Below are positions 41,601 to 54,500 of a stretch of DNA of 64,000 bases, piece after piece. A model generated the notes under the pieces. That model worked only from the letters and a program-made list of their open reading frames with translations. It searched no databases and was not told the DNA's origin. Within the stretch, counting starts at the first letter, position 1. Each line of letters begins with the position of its first letter. A program made the position numbers and the translations under genes. Origin of the DNA: Ficedula albicollis (Eukaryota > Chordata > Aves > Passeriformes > Muscicapidae); assembly GCF_000247815.1 (NCBI RefSeq), contig NC_021681.1, positions 15,328,201 to 15,392,200 on the forward strand, given 5' to 3'.

Positions 41601-44600
41601 CTCATACAAGGAGCAGAGTTAATGTCGGTGCAGCTTGGGACTCCAGCCCGCCCACGGCTGCCAGCGACACCCGCTGCACTTAATGGAGAGAGAAACTCTT
41701 CCAGCAAATGAGTTCCACGCAGGGGAAGGGGACCAGGCTTGCCTGGATGATGCAATAAATTCATTTTTCTTCTGCTGTGTAAATCACAAAGCAGATAATA
41801 ACATATCTCAGACACGTAATAAAGTCTTATTCAGGATGTATTGAAGTCTGTAGCCAAGCCCAATATTTTCTCCACAACACAATGTCTGAGCCAAACTGTG
41901 CACCTCCTCTGTGATACTGCTCTCTGGATCAAAGGTGAGGAAAAATGACTCACTACTTCAGACTGGCAAAAGAGATACTATTTATATGTGAACAAAAATA
42001 ATCTACATCTTTTGTTTCCTGGAGATGAAACTGCTTAACGTTTCTGAGAATTTCAGGACATATTTAATAAAAATATGATGAAAAAGAAGAAGCAGTGATG
42101 GAAAAAACTAATTTCATTGACTCTGTGCTTTTCAAGAGAAGAGAGTATTGTAAAATAATTTGCCATGTTTACATTCAATGTATTTTTACCATGGCCCTCT
42201 TAATGCAGTTGCAGGTCCTCTTCTGCCTTAACTCACCACTGTTCAGGCTGTGCTTGAAATTAGCATATTTTTATTAAATTACATTTTGTTCCACTTGTAT
42301 TTATATAATTTCTCTTTCCTCCTAAACCACCATAGCATTATTTATACTACTCTGCATTCAGATAATAATGTCACTTACTTCCTCACTTGCTGATATTATT
42401 ACTGTTTTTTGAATCTTACAAGCAGCATCTACATCTAAATTATTTATAAAGAGACTAACGGCATTACAGGCTTTGTCACCCTCCAAGCAAAACAGAGGTC
42501 TTAAGCACAACAGTTATGGTCTAGCTTGTGAAATAACCCCCTTCCCAGACTAACAAAAACTTGACTAATGTTTTTAGTTTCTTGGGATGTTTCAGTTGTC
42601 ACTACTCCTGCTAGAGCCAGCATGGGCAAAGCAGGAGCCAGCCCCTCTCCACACAGCCTGTGTGCAGCCAGGGATAAATGTCCTATTGCCTGGTGCAGAG
42701 GGATGGGAGCAGGTGTCACTGTGGGGACCTGTGGCTGTCCTGAACCACTGCTGAGCTATTCTGGTTTCTGCTGCCAAGGGCCAACACTTGCTCCCCTCTG
42801 CTTTGTCCACTGTTGATCCTTCTGGTTGTTACTCTGCTCTCAAGCCACCCTTGGGCATCTTCCCTGGCGTTGACAGTGCAGATCTTCAGGCACACAGGAA
42901 CTCGCTGCTGTAAAGGGGACAGGGGTCAGGGCATGGGGCATCATGTGGAGACATGGATCTCCCCATCCCCTGGCTGCACCATGTGGGTAGCACTAATTCC
43001 CCATCACTTCTCTCCTCCTATAGCAAAACATCACAGCCATGCTCCTCATCCCCCACTCCGATTATGAAACTCGTACCACGACCTGCTTTCCCTAACACAA
43101 GTGTGCATGTAAAACATGAACTGCATAATGACTGTAATACATATAATTATATCCTATTCATAATGTATAATTAATATTAAAATAATTCTCATACAGAAAG
43201 AAAAGAAAATGACAGAACAAGCACACACTTCTCCTGGGGAAAGCGGGGAAGACAAACACGTAAGCGATGTTAGTCACAGTGTTTTACCGCGCTCTGTGCC
43301 AGCAGACAATGACTACAAGCCCAGCCTGAGAGTAAAACAGGCAGCGTTTAACAGTAGTGGTGGTATTTATAACCCACCTGCAACAGGGAGGAACTGTCTA
43401 CACAATACAGCACTCGTTGAGAAGCAGATTATGGGCTTTTTCCACTACAAACTACTGCAAAAATTGACCCAGCCCTGTCTTGGTGCTTTACAGGGAGTCG
43501 CCAACTTTAAACAAGTTTCTGTATGGCTGCAGCCTGCTGTTTCTGAAGGGAGGTGAGGCGCTGTGAAAGCTGAGCCTCTCTGGAGGTGGCAGCTCCTGGC
43601 ACTCCCTGGCCTCTTCCTGGGATGCTCCCCTCCAGTGGGACCACAGTAAGAGCTTCATCCTCCCCAGCTGCTGGGGACCAGGGTCAAAGCCAAGCAACCA
43701 GCCAAGAGCCAGCAGCTGCTGAAGGATGGAGCTGCCTTCCCCTGGAGTCTAAGTTGCCTAACTTAGCGTTTTTCCAGCTGAAAACAGGAGTCATTGCGGA
43801 CTCCACGCCTTCCTGGCCGTGGACATTCCCCTGTTTAGAGAGGCAGTGAGTCAATAGGGTCATTAAGGAGATCAGTGGTCAGGTATTAAGGCTGGGGGCG
43901 TTTTACTCCATTATTTAGTATTCACACTCAGAGCCGGAATGTGAGAATAGTGGTTGCTAATAACCAAACTGGGTGTTAATGGAGCACTTGGGACAGCCCA
44001 TCGCAGGTGCCTTTGCGCCAGGAAGACAAGGTTACACAGCCTCAGGGGAATGGTCCTTTACTGGACTCACTATGCTCAGCAGCTGGGCTTCTGTCTTCTG
44101 GTTTTCCCCACAACTGGATTCCTTTGGCTCTTCTGGGCATACTGATACCTTTATGCAAGTACTTCCTGAAAGGAATCTGAAATATCTCCCAAATGAAGAG
44201 TCATATCCCGTCCAGCATCACTGGGTGCTCTCCATTTGCCCTGTAAAGAGGCTCACTGAGCAGACACACAGACCCCCAGGAGCTGCACTGCACTGGATCC
44301 TCATCTCAGCACTTACATCCGCCTGTCACGGTTTCTGACAGTCAGATTGTCAGGATTTCTTGTGGCATAGAGGAAAAAAAAAAGTTTTTCTTGTAATTAG
44401 TTTTATCCTTCTTTCCTTGGATAATTCACCCCTTCGTGTGCTGCAGCTAAGCACTGCATTGCAATCACTGAGTGCAGAGGAGCTCGGGGTTTCATATGCT
44501 GGATAGCAGATAGAAAGTTTCCTCCTGATACATTCAGCCAAACTTTCTGTCCTGGGAGGTGTTTCACCTTCACTGCCTAAACGATCCAATTTGCCAGGGA

Positions 44601-45394
44601 GCAGATTCCTACACTGTGGATCTGCAGCTTGAATGTACAGAAATGAATGGCTGTGCTAGGAAGAAAATTACAAATTTGCAGTATTGAGTACTGTTGAAAC
44701 AGTGCTGATTTGGGCCTGGAGTCTTTGGGACACAAAGTAAGCAGCAATCTTCTCCCTTGTTTGCAATTAACTTTTGCCAATACCTTTCTCTAGTATGAGA
44801 GTTCCACTGTCCACATGAGTTCCAGGAGATATTGAGTCCCCATGCTCCCCTTAAATTTCTGGAAGCCCTGTAGCTCAATGGCTGTTCAGAGAAAGACTTG
44901 AAGAGCAGAGTTGTACATGCTGGATGTCTCCACCAAGAAGTCTGAACTGCAGAACTAGAAACATCTCCAAAATATCCATGCAGCCTGGAGGTACAGGATA
45001 GCTCCTCTCAAGTTCATGCACATTTAAAACTAGAGCCTGTAGATCTTTCCTGAACTTACTAAATAAGAGCACAGTCTGGATAAAAAAGTCTGGCAAAGAG
45101 AAATACACAAAACACCACTTTTCTCCTGCTCTTGCCACAGTAATTATTTTCATTCTCATCCACTTTCACTCAGCACAACAGTGGAGAGTGGAGTGGAGCA
45201 GTGGAGCAATGATGCCAGGAACAAACTCTCTCTAGGACACATTGGTTTTGGTGATCAGGCTCTCCTCACCCCAGTCTTACCTCCAGGGAGTCATCAGCAT
45301 TCACCATCCAGCAGTCTGTCCAGGTAGATATTATCAAAAACCCAGCAGAGAAAAAAGCAAAAAAGCAGCCCACATACTGGAGGACAAACTTCAT
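38608..45394 (-). CDS. CLDN16: Claudin-16 (paracellin-1), five coding exons
   Basis: Exons on the - strand, in order: 45281-45394, 40693-40795, 40287-40451, 39061-39252 and 38608-38747. All introns are GT-AG, phases agree and the sum is 714 bases (237 residues plus TGA). TM1 is at about 4-24. The first extracellular loop has GLWWEC at 45-50, the claudin disulphide pair C50/C61 and the acidic NADD. TM2 is at about 78-100 and TM3 at about 114-134. The second loop has [12 protein letters not shown]4 is at about 164-190, and the C terminus DTRV is a PDZ ligand for ZO proteins. The human short form is 235 residues and very similar. Known role: a cation-selective tight-junction claudin, with CLDN19, for Mg2+/Ca2+ reabsorption in the thick ascending limb. 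The cytoplasmic tail between YSLRK and KMYAVDTRV is the divergent part. Introns total about 6.1 kb, which is compact. The start is fixed by an in-frame TGA 12 bases upstream. Confidence 0.96.
39842..39990 (+). mobile_element. MIR-like SINE in CLDN16 intron 3
   Basis: The stretch contains 'aagtgacttgcccaaggtca' followed by 'cacaatctgtggcagagcca' and 'ggaaccaaaccagg'. This is the conserved central and 3' part of a MIR/CORE-SINE, ending in text resembling the MIR tail. It lies antisense to CLDN16, between exons 3 and 4. It is old and degraded, as expected for a copy predating the bird-mammal split. Confidence 0.82.
40796..45280 (-). other. CLDN16 intron 1
   Basis: This is the largest intron of the gene, 4,485 bases, with GT-AG ends on the - strand. 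It has a GC-richer patch around 41.1-41.5 kb and AT-rich stretches around 42.2-42.5 and 43.1-43.2 kb. No nested gene, RNA or clear transposon was recognised. Confidence 0.7.
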
Positions 45395-45406
45395 GCCAGC
45401 AGGTGC

Positions 45407-45415
45407 TCAGCACAT
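45407..45415 (-). promoter_or_regulatory. Two-codon upstream ORF before CLDN16 start
   Basis: On the gene strand, ATG TGC TGA occurs in frame just before the main ATG; its TGA ends 12 bases upstream of the start. If the 5' leader includes it, this is a minimal uORF that could lower initiation at the CLDN16 start. The same TGA prevents any N-terminal extension encoded contiguously. Confidence 0.5.
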
Positions 45416-46767
45416 CCAGGGGGGCGCGAACAGCAGGGCCCAGCCTTGTTCCTAAAGCTGGGGCAGAGACGGGTGTCAGCGTCCCAGATGACCAGCACTC
45501 TGGGGTGAGCATGGAGAGCAGGAGCTCCTCACTTGTGCAGGTCCACGTGGCAGTGATGGCTGTGCTCACCTGGCAGGGGTCAGGAGAGGGTGGGAGCCCA
45601 CGGGAGCTGCTGCAGCCAATCCGCCCTGCACCTGCAGCTCCTGTCACGCCTGACTGGAGAGAGATGGGGCTGTGCACAAGGGACACGCAGTAACTGCAGC
45701 CCCGGACTGCCAGGTATATGGCGGCTTTTGTCAAAACAGCGATTAGGAAAAAGACTCAGAACTGCTCTCCAGGGCAGAAGTTTTGAGCACTGCTGAGGGA
45801 CACAGAGAGGAGCTCGTGCACACACACATTTATTCCTGTTCAATGGTTTGTGCCTTAGCAGGGAGCAATTATAAAGTGTCTTGGTGTAGATTCCAGGCCC
45901 CTTGGCTGTTACCCTGTTGGTGTCTGGCACAGTGATGATCTACCTCAATGCAGGAATGTCACTAGGGAGGCAAAGGAAAAGGTAGCACTCACGGGCCTTC
46001 AGAGCCAAAATCCACGCCCATCCCAGATATGAAACTCTATATTCTGAATTTGAGTCAAACCACAATAACTCTTATTCCCTGGGCCTCAATTTGTTCATGG
46101 CATGAGTACAACTCCCATGTGGAAATCCTGAAGTTTTCAAACCAATGCCATTCTCTGGAGGATTTCAGTTACCTGGAATTTCCCTGCTTGCTTACTCTGC
46201 TTGCAAACTTCCTTTTTTCCTGCAGACGAGCAGGGCTCACACAGGCTGCCAGGGGCAGCAGGCTGGGCCTCTGTAAGAGGCTTCTCAGAGTCTCCTCTGG
46301 TGTAGTGCTGAGAAAGCCACAGGGCTCCAGAGCACCTTTCAGGAAAACCAAAGTGGAGAGTGACTACAAATTCCTCCCACCCCAAAGGTACAGTTGCACA
46401 GAAATCATTGCATCCTCAGTGATCATAATTTTTGAATGCAAAAGGAAGCAGTAATGGGCTAAAGACCTGCTTTGAATGGGCAAATATTCAGCACAGAGGA
46501 GCAGACTCTTGCTCTGCGTTCAGCCTTGCTCCCAGCCCCTCGCTGTGTTTGCCATCTCAGCTGTCACCTCCAGATGGAGCCAGGCGGTGCCTTTACAGAG
46601 CTGCTCAAAGTTCCGCTTCTCCGGGATTCCCCTGCAAATACCACAGCAGCGAGAATTTATTCTTACAATAGATAACCCCTATAATTCCAACCACAACCTC
46701 GTGAGGCGGTTTTGCTGACAGACATCACAATTTTTACACTTTGCCAGGCTCACTCTGCTCCTCGGAG

Positions 46768-46890
46768 GTCACTCTGTGCAATAGGTTCTCAGCACATGCT
46801 TTGGGAGACTTAAGTAGAGAACAAAAGTAGAGATCACTCTGCAATAGGTTCTCAGCACATGCTTTGGGAGACTTAAATAGAGAACAAAAG
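46768..46890 (+). repeat. 63-bp tandem duplication
   Basis: Two adjacent copies with a period of 63 share 'caataggttctcagcacatg'. They differ by a 2-base indel and about one substitution in the core. Confidence 0.9.
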
Positions 46891-48465
46891 TCCCAGGTCA
46901 TAAAGCCAGGAGGCTTTTCTGCTTCAGCTTTTTGCTTTCTGTTTCCTAATTCCATGTGTAGAAGCTGACAAGTGAGGAACTTTTCTTCTTCCATCTTTCC
47001 CAGATGCAGGTCTTGATGTGGTTATATGGATAGGATGCTGATGTTTCTGACATCCAAATGTCTGGATAAGCCAAAGAAACCTCCATGATTTTCACTTCGT
47101 GGCTTTCTGTGACAAGGGTAGCTTTGTGTTTTCAACAGTTCTGACCCATGGGGACATGGCAGTGGCCACACAGGTCCCAAAAAGGACAATGACTTTCATT
47201 AGCATATATATATGTATATAGATTGCATTTGTGTGAGACAGGTACTGAAAATACACATCATATTTCTATACCTGTCTCATGCTGTGTTCATTAACCTCTG
47301 TCTGCCCATTTTAAAAAAGCATCCTAGTCAGTTGTTGTTAGTGGCAACTCAGAAAAAGTGGTGCAGTGAGCTAGAATGGGCCTGAAAAATCTGAGACAGC
47401 CTTCCCACAATCAGCATTAAATCCATAGCAGTGTCAAGACCAGAATTTAACAGCAACAGAGCCTGGATTAACCAGAAAACGTATTATAGCCATATGAATG
47501 TCCTTGCCTTCTCCTTCTGTCCTGTACCTAAATGCAAGCTGCTTTCAGAGAGGATAAGTCCAGTGGAAAGAAAAGGGACATTTTCTTTTATTTGGTGCAT
47601 GGTGAAAGTCTCTAAATACAAGACTGGCAGAGGTGGAGAGTGAAAATCTCCTATGGCAATAGCCAGAGAGGTGTTTCTAAGCTTTTGTGCTGGGCCCATC
47701 GTACTCTGTTTTTCCAGCCCAGCCCATCAGATGCCCATGGATGTCAGACCAAGAGGCAAACTCCACCAAGGGATGAAGGCAGCATGTGAGGCACCAGTGC
47801 TGCCTGTGCTTCACTCCACCTCTCCACAGCTGATATTGTAGTCCTACAATAACTTGTTTATTTCCCACATGTCCAGCAATGTGTTGCTGTCCCAGCTCCC
47901 TCCACCTCCCTGTGCTCAGCTTCCCTGCAGGGCAGGGCAGGTGAGTGACCCTTCCTAGAGCAGGATGCCAGTGCTTCCCTGGCCATGAGTCACTGGGGAC
48001 AGGAAGTGGCTCCAGCCATTTGCATCTAGCTTGGGGCTCTGGAGCATCCTGGCCTGGACAGCAGAGCAGGTCAGGATCCTCCAGTTTTCCCTGCTGTAAG
48101 GCTGCTCCAGAGTGTGCAACACAATGAAGATGGTTTGTGGCTTTTCACCTGGTGGAGAGACAAATCAAATATCTGGTCCTTCTTTAGGTCTGTGTCTCCA
48201 AACAATCCTACAGAAATCTGCTGTAGTTACTAGAAAGAAAACAATATTATTTATTTAGTAGAAAATGGCAAGATACATGTTTAATATTCTTTATTTAAAA
48301 CAAGCCAGCATCTTCTTTAAGCAAAGTCTGTAGCAGTTTTTCATCATGGTCTGCTTTCCTAACTTGCACAACAGATGTCCCCTCAGCTTCAGAAAACAGC
48401 TCTCCCAAAATATCCTCCCAAGATGTCTTTGCATAGCCTGAAACCTGGCTGACATGACTCAGAGT

Positions 48466-48590
48466 AGCTTTCCAGTGAATTTGTAGGCTGTACTGCATAT
48501 GCTAACTGTGCTTTGACATGAAAAAAAAGCTTTCCAGTGAATTTGTAGGCTGTACTGCATATGCTAACTGTGCTTTGACATGAAAAAAAA
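48466..48590 (+). repeat. Perfect 62-bp tandem duplication
   Basis: Copies at 48466-48527 and 48528-48589 are identical, each ending in an A run and sharing 'gtaggctgtactgcatatgc'. Perfect identity means either a very recent duplication or an assembly join error at the A run. Confidence 0.95.
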
Positions 48591-49505
48591 GCATTAGGGT
48601 ATCCTAATATTTGGTTGTCAGGGCTTGGCCTTGTCAGGCTCTTACTCTGTGTGGTATTGATGCAGCAAAACTTTGCTAATGTAAGAGTTTTATCACCCTG
48701 ACTACACTCAGTCCCAGCTCAGGGACAAATGCACCATGGGTCGATTGCTTTTATTACTCATTAACACAAGGTGGTCTGTGCACCCTGTTAAAGCTATTTA
48801 TGTTAGAGAGAGAGAAATTACTGCCAGTTTTGGGAGGTGATTGTCACAAGGCTACTGACAAAACCATTTTTGCAGCAACACCCCATTGAGGTTGCAGTCC
48901 CATGAGCACAGAAGTGTGGTGTTCTGCCTTTTCTTCCTCAGTGTCTAATATATAGTGTAGCAGAGGGCCTGGAGCAAGAAGGAAGTGGTGATGCTGTGCG
49001 TTCATGCATGGAATACAGACCTCTCTGCAAACAGGCAAGCAGCTGTGAGCTGACTCGTGTTTGGGGCCAGGGGCTGGTCAGCAGGAAGGGCTCAGGAGTC
49101 AGAGCTGATGGAGAGCTTTGGAATGGGTTTCCCTAAGAGCTCTTCTGCTCCATGGCCTTGTCTGCCCAGCCCTCCTTGTCGTACTCCCTTCACTTTCCTG
49201 CTTTGCACACCACCATCCATGGCCTCTAAGCGTGTTCACCTGCAGAGCAGTGCTCCTTGGATGTGAGACGTGTACACAAATAAATTACAGAGCTGTGTGT
49301 AATGTACCCCTTCAGCCACACGGTCTCAAAACCTTGGGATTTAGCTGGGCTTTAGATCAGTAACCCCAAGGAAAATACTAAGACTTCTGAGCAGCCTATG
49401 ATTTTCCAAGCAGGCTATACATAAGATTAAAGGAAAATAGGAAAGCAAAGGCATGTTCTAGTAGATGAGAGCTTAAAGGATTGGTAAGTAAAAACTGTGT
49501 TTGTA

Positions 49506-49522
49506 TGTGTGTGTGTGTGTGT
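49506..49522 (+). repeat. (GT)n microsatellite
   Basis: About eight GT units, followed after one interruption by a few more. Confidence 0.85.
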
Positions 49523-50300
49523 CTGTGTATAATATACAGACAGGTATGATGCTTGCACACACTCCTTTAAAACAGCTGGTTTAGTCACTCCAAAGCAATA
49601 AATGCTAAAACAAGCATTTCATTACAGTCTTTTCAGGTTCTCAAAGTACCACGCTCTCCTCAGTACAATAAATTTGGTTTTATGGCTGCCTATGAAATCC
49701 CACACCTGAGAAACACATAATCTCGATGATGTATTACTAACCCCATTTTAGAAAGCGAGGCCCTAAGTGCCTTCAGATGGAGAGCAAGAGTCCCGCTCCT
49801 CTTTAGTCCGGGGCAGGACTCTCTGCTGGGCGTGTACGATTTTATCGGTGAAAACGTGGGTGACCAGCCAGCTCTCCTGAAAGAGAGCACGCGGTGCTCG
49901 TCACCGCATTCCAGCTGCAGTCAGGGGTGTGCTGGCAGGGCCGGGGGGTGGATCAGACACACCTTTTCTCGGCATGTCACAGGTTCCAGCCCACGGCACC
50001 CCGCCGCTGCCCTGCCACGTCCCTGCGGCGTCATCCTCATCGGAGCGTGCCTTTCCCAGCAGGAGCCTGAACTTTCCCGTGCGCTGATACCAGGGCGATT
50101 AAATGCAAGGGAGGCACAAGCTAGCAGTGGTGCGGGAAGGGAAGGGAACGGAAGGGAGGGCAGCGAGAGCACTTAGCACTCTCCGGAGTGCCGGAGAAAA
50201 GCACAGGAGGAAAGGTGGAAGGGTTTGTGCCGTGTCCGTGCTCGGGAAGCTGCTCCTCCTGGGACACTGCTAAGCTGCTAAGGACACCTTAGCAGGATGT

Positions 50301-51567
<1,267 letters not shown>

Positions 51568-54500
51568 TGACTCACTGCACAAAAACATCCGTTTCATGCC
51601 TCTGTGCCTCTCGCTGATACCAGCCTGCTTATCAGCGTGACCAAAGACCCTCTAGGAGGCTCATCGAGAAACGGATGAAAGTAACTACGGGGTTAGAAAT
51701 GCACAGTTTGGTAAGAGGATGTTTGGTCTCTATAAAAAGCCCAGGAGGACAAGAGCTGAGGCTCGGAGAGAACAGTTGCTGCTGTGATTCACAGACCATC
51801 AACACAGGAGAGTTTCGAGATCTGCTCAAATGAATGGGGGCCAGGTTTGGGTACAGGATCTGCAAGGAGTTTCCCTGCAGAGCTCTGGGGCTGTCACTCT
51901 CTTAAAATCAGTGTCTGCCCACTTGCCTGGCATCTGTCCCTACCGCCGTACTCACTGTCCCGTCCTCTCCTCCACACCGGATTCTCTCTGTGCACTCAGA
52001 AAAGAAAGCACAGCATGTCCTTTCCCTTTTTCTTCTACCCTGCCCCTATTCTGCGCTGGTGGTCCTGGTTCATGCAGAGCCCAGTTTCTGTTCTTTATAA
52101 AGATGTGTAATTCCTCACCCACGCTCTCCCAAAGGAGATCATCCCTCCCCCTTTTTCAGGCTTAAAGCTTCATTTGCACCGTCTTTGTCAACAGCACAGG
52201 GCGTGGGCTCACGGAGGCTCCCGAAACACCCGTCGGCAAAGCCCCTGTGTACATCGGGCTTAAGGGAGAGTTTCACGAGCAGAGACACAGCTGTGAGAGA
52301 AACAGCCCCTGCCTCTGACCTCCAGCCTGATGACTGGGGTTTTAAACTCCCTCCAGGCATTGAAATGTGACCTTGGCTTTCCAGTGCGCTCTCCCAGTCC
52401 TAGCGATAAAGGGTGTGTTGGAAAGTCCAGGGAAGAAACTCCTTCCCTCCTCCTCTGCCAACGCACAGCTCTGCTTTCAGTGCAGATGGGTCTTGCACTT
52501 AGCCAAGGCTTTTCAAGAGTTTCATTTCCTTGCAGGCATTAGAGTAACTTGCCACATTCAAATACTCTTTAGATGTTTAACCCTGCTCCCCACTGAAAAA
52601 TCCAGCCACTGTGTCATGGCAGTGGCTACTGAGTGCTTTGGAGATAGCTGGCTCTGACTTGGGTGTCTTAAAGAGGACTGACCACACTGAATGTCAATAC
52701 TTACAGACGCCATCCTTCTGCTCCTCTCAGTTTCCACAGACAGCTGCTTGTTAGAAATGGGTGTCCAGGGCCAGCGTACCTCTGAGGATGCTGGGCAGTT
52801 GTTAGCTGTTTCTGGCGTGTCATGAGATTTCCTACAGCACAGTAATCTGTGTATCTTGAATTTTTCCAGTGTCCAAGGATAGCACAAATAGGTTTGGTCT
52901 TATTGATCCCCAGAGGAATTCCTAGCAACATGTAAAAGGCACTAAGTTCAACAACCTGAAAAAGATGTGAAACTTCACCTCATAATCTTTGCATCGCCTC
53001 TGACAGTCTGATCTAGAAATCTGGCACGAATTTATGGCAGAGCCTTTCTAGGAAGGACACTGGATCACTTTATCTTCCCAGCACCAATTACCTGACATGT
53101 CATAAGGGCTTGGGAAAAGGGCAGAGGTTGTGGTCCAGGCACAAAAAGGTAAGACATAGCCATACCCTGAGATGAGAATCTCTGAGTAATTTCTAAAGTG
53201 CTGAGTACAGCTTGGGCTTTTCCTCGGCGTGAAGGTTGCCCCCAAAACCAGACTCACAGGTACTTGATTTGATGGCTCACTTGGTCAGTGGTTGAGCAAT
53301 GTAAATGATGGCAACTCAGACTTCACAGAGGTAGCTCTGTCTTCAGGACTGTCTGGACAGCAGTTCCTGTGGAGGATCTCAGATGTTAGGCATCTTCTCT
53401 CCTCCCTATCTCTTTGTAATATCATTCCAATGCCCCCTTCTTCTTTTCATCTGATTTCAGGAAGAACAACCTGAGGTTATTCCAAAGAGGAAAATTTTTC
53501 AGTGGTGATTCTGAAGGTGATCAGATTATTTGCCAGTCTCAGGAAGTTCATTTCATAACTAGGGCATCAAGTTCATAAATAAGCATGGGCATCATCCATC
53601 ATTGAGTTCCTGGTGGACACTTGGTGAGATTTGGGTAGAAAAGTGATTCTTGTTCTTGGAGGATCATGACCAAGACCTTGGAGGCATCAGGAGCATGATG
53701 AGAGGAAACAGGATGGGTAGATGGCAAGGACTATGTTTTTACAGAGTCCATCTCCTGGAAATGCACTTTAAAAACTCTTCCCGTGGATGGTACAAGGGAA
53801 GATTTTTATCTTGCCAGGACCTCGGTGCACATCTCTCATTGCTCATGCACTGAGAATCAGACACACACATATGGATTTGCCTCCCTTGCAGTCCAGCCTG
53901 GGTCTCACTCATTCTCCTTGCTTCCCCTCTCCTGCCCTGGGACTGTGACACCAGGAGCTGCTGTGCTCCACGTGTTCCTTGTGGCACATGGTGGGGAAAG
54001 TGGCCACGCTGACCCTTCTGACAGGGTACACTTTCCACCTGCCACGTCACTGCTGAACCTCTTCCCCAGCTGCATCATCACACCTGTCCCATCATGACGC
54101 CATGACCAGTTTCACACATTTTGAAAATGGCATTTGTTGTTGATACAATGTAAAGCTACCCTCTACCTACAACATTTAACACCCTGCTTTTCCCACCATT
54201 ACCTCTCTAGTACTATGAAACTTATTGTTTCCAGGAATTTGATTGTGTCTGACTTTTGTTTTCTATTTGGCCTCTGGTACAAAATGTCCAGTGAAAGAAC
54301 AATACTAAAATAGAAAAATTGAGAACAAAATAAATCCTACCACACAGGTCAAATCTCTTGGCCTGCGAGGGTTGGGTTTCGTGCCATGGAATCTCTATCA
54401 AAGCTTCCAGCATTGCTTTGAGAAACAACACATGAGCAGCCAAGTGCAGGACCACCTTTATTCCTCAGCAGCTCACTGCCTTGCACAGGCAAGCCCTCAA

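Larger units (their letters stand above)
45416..50300. other. Non-coding sequence upstream of CLDN16
   Basis: No gene was recognised. The proximal part must hold the CLDN16 promoter and 5' leader, but no clear core element could be assigned. It contains two short tandem duplications and a GT microsatellite, listed separately. Confidence 0.5.

Noticed and set aside
49690..49810. Second MIR-like fragment ('taaccccattttagaaagcg')
   Set aside because: Only a short stretch resembles the MIR 5' part, and the diagnostic core was not found, so support is too weak.
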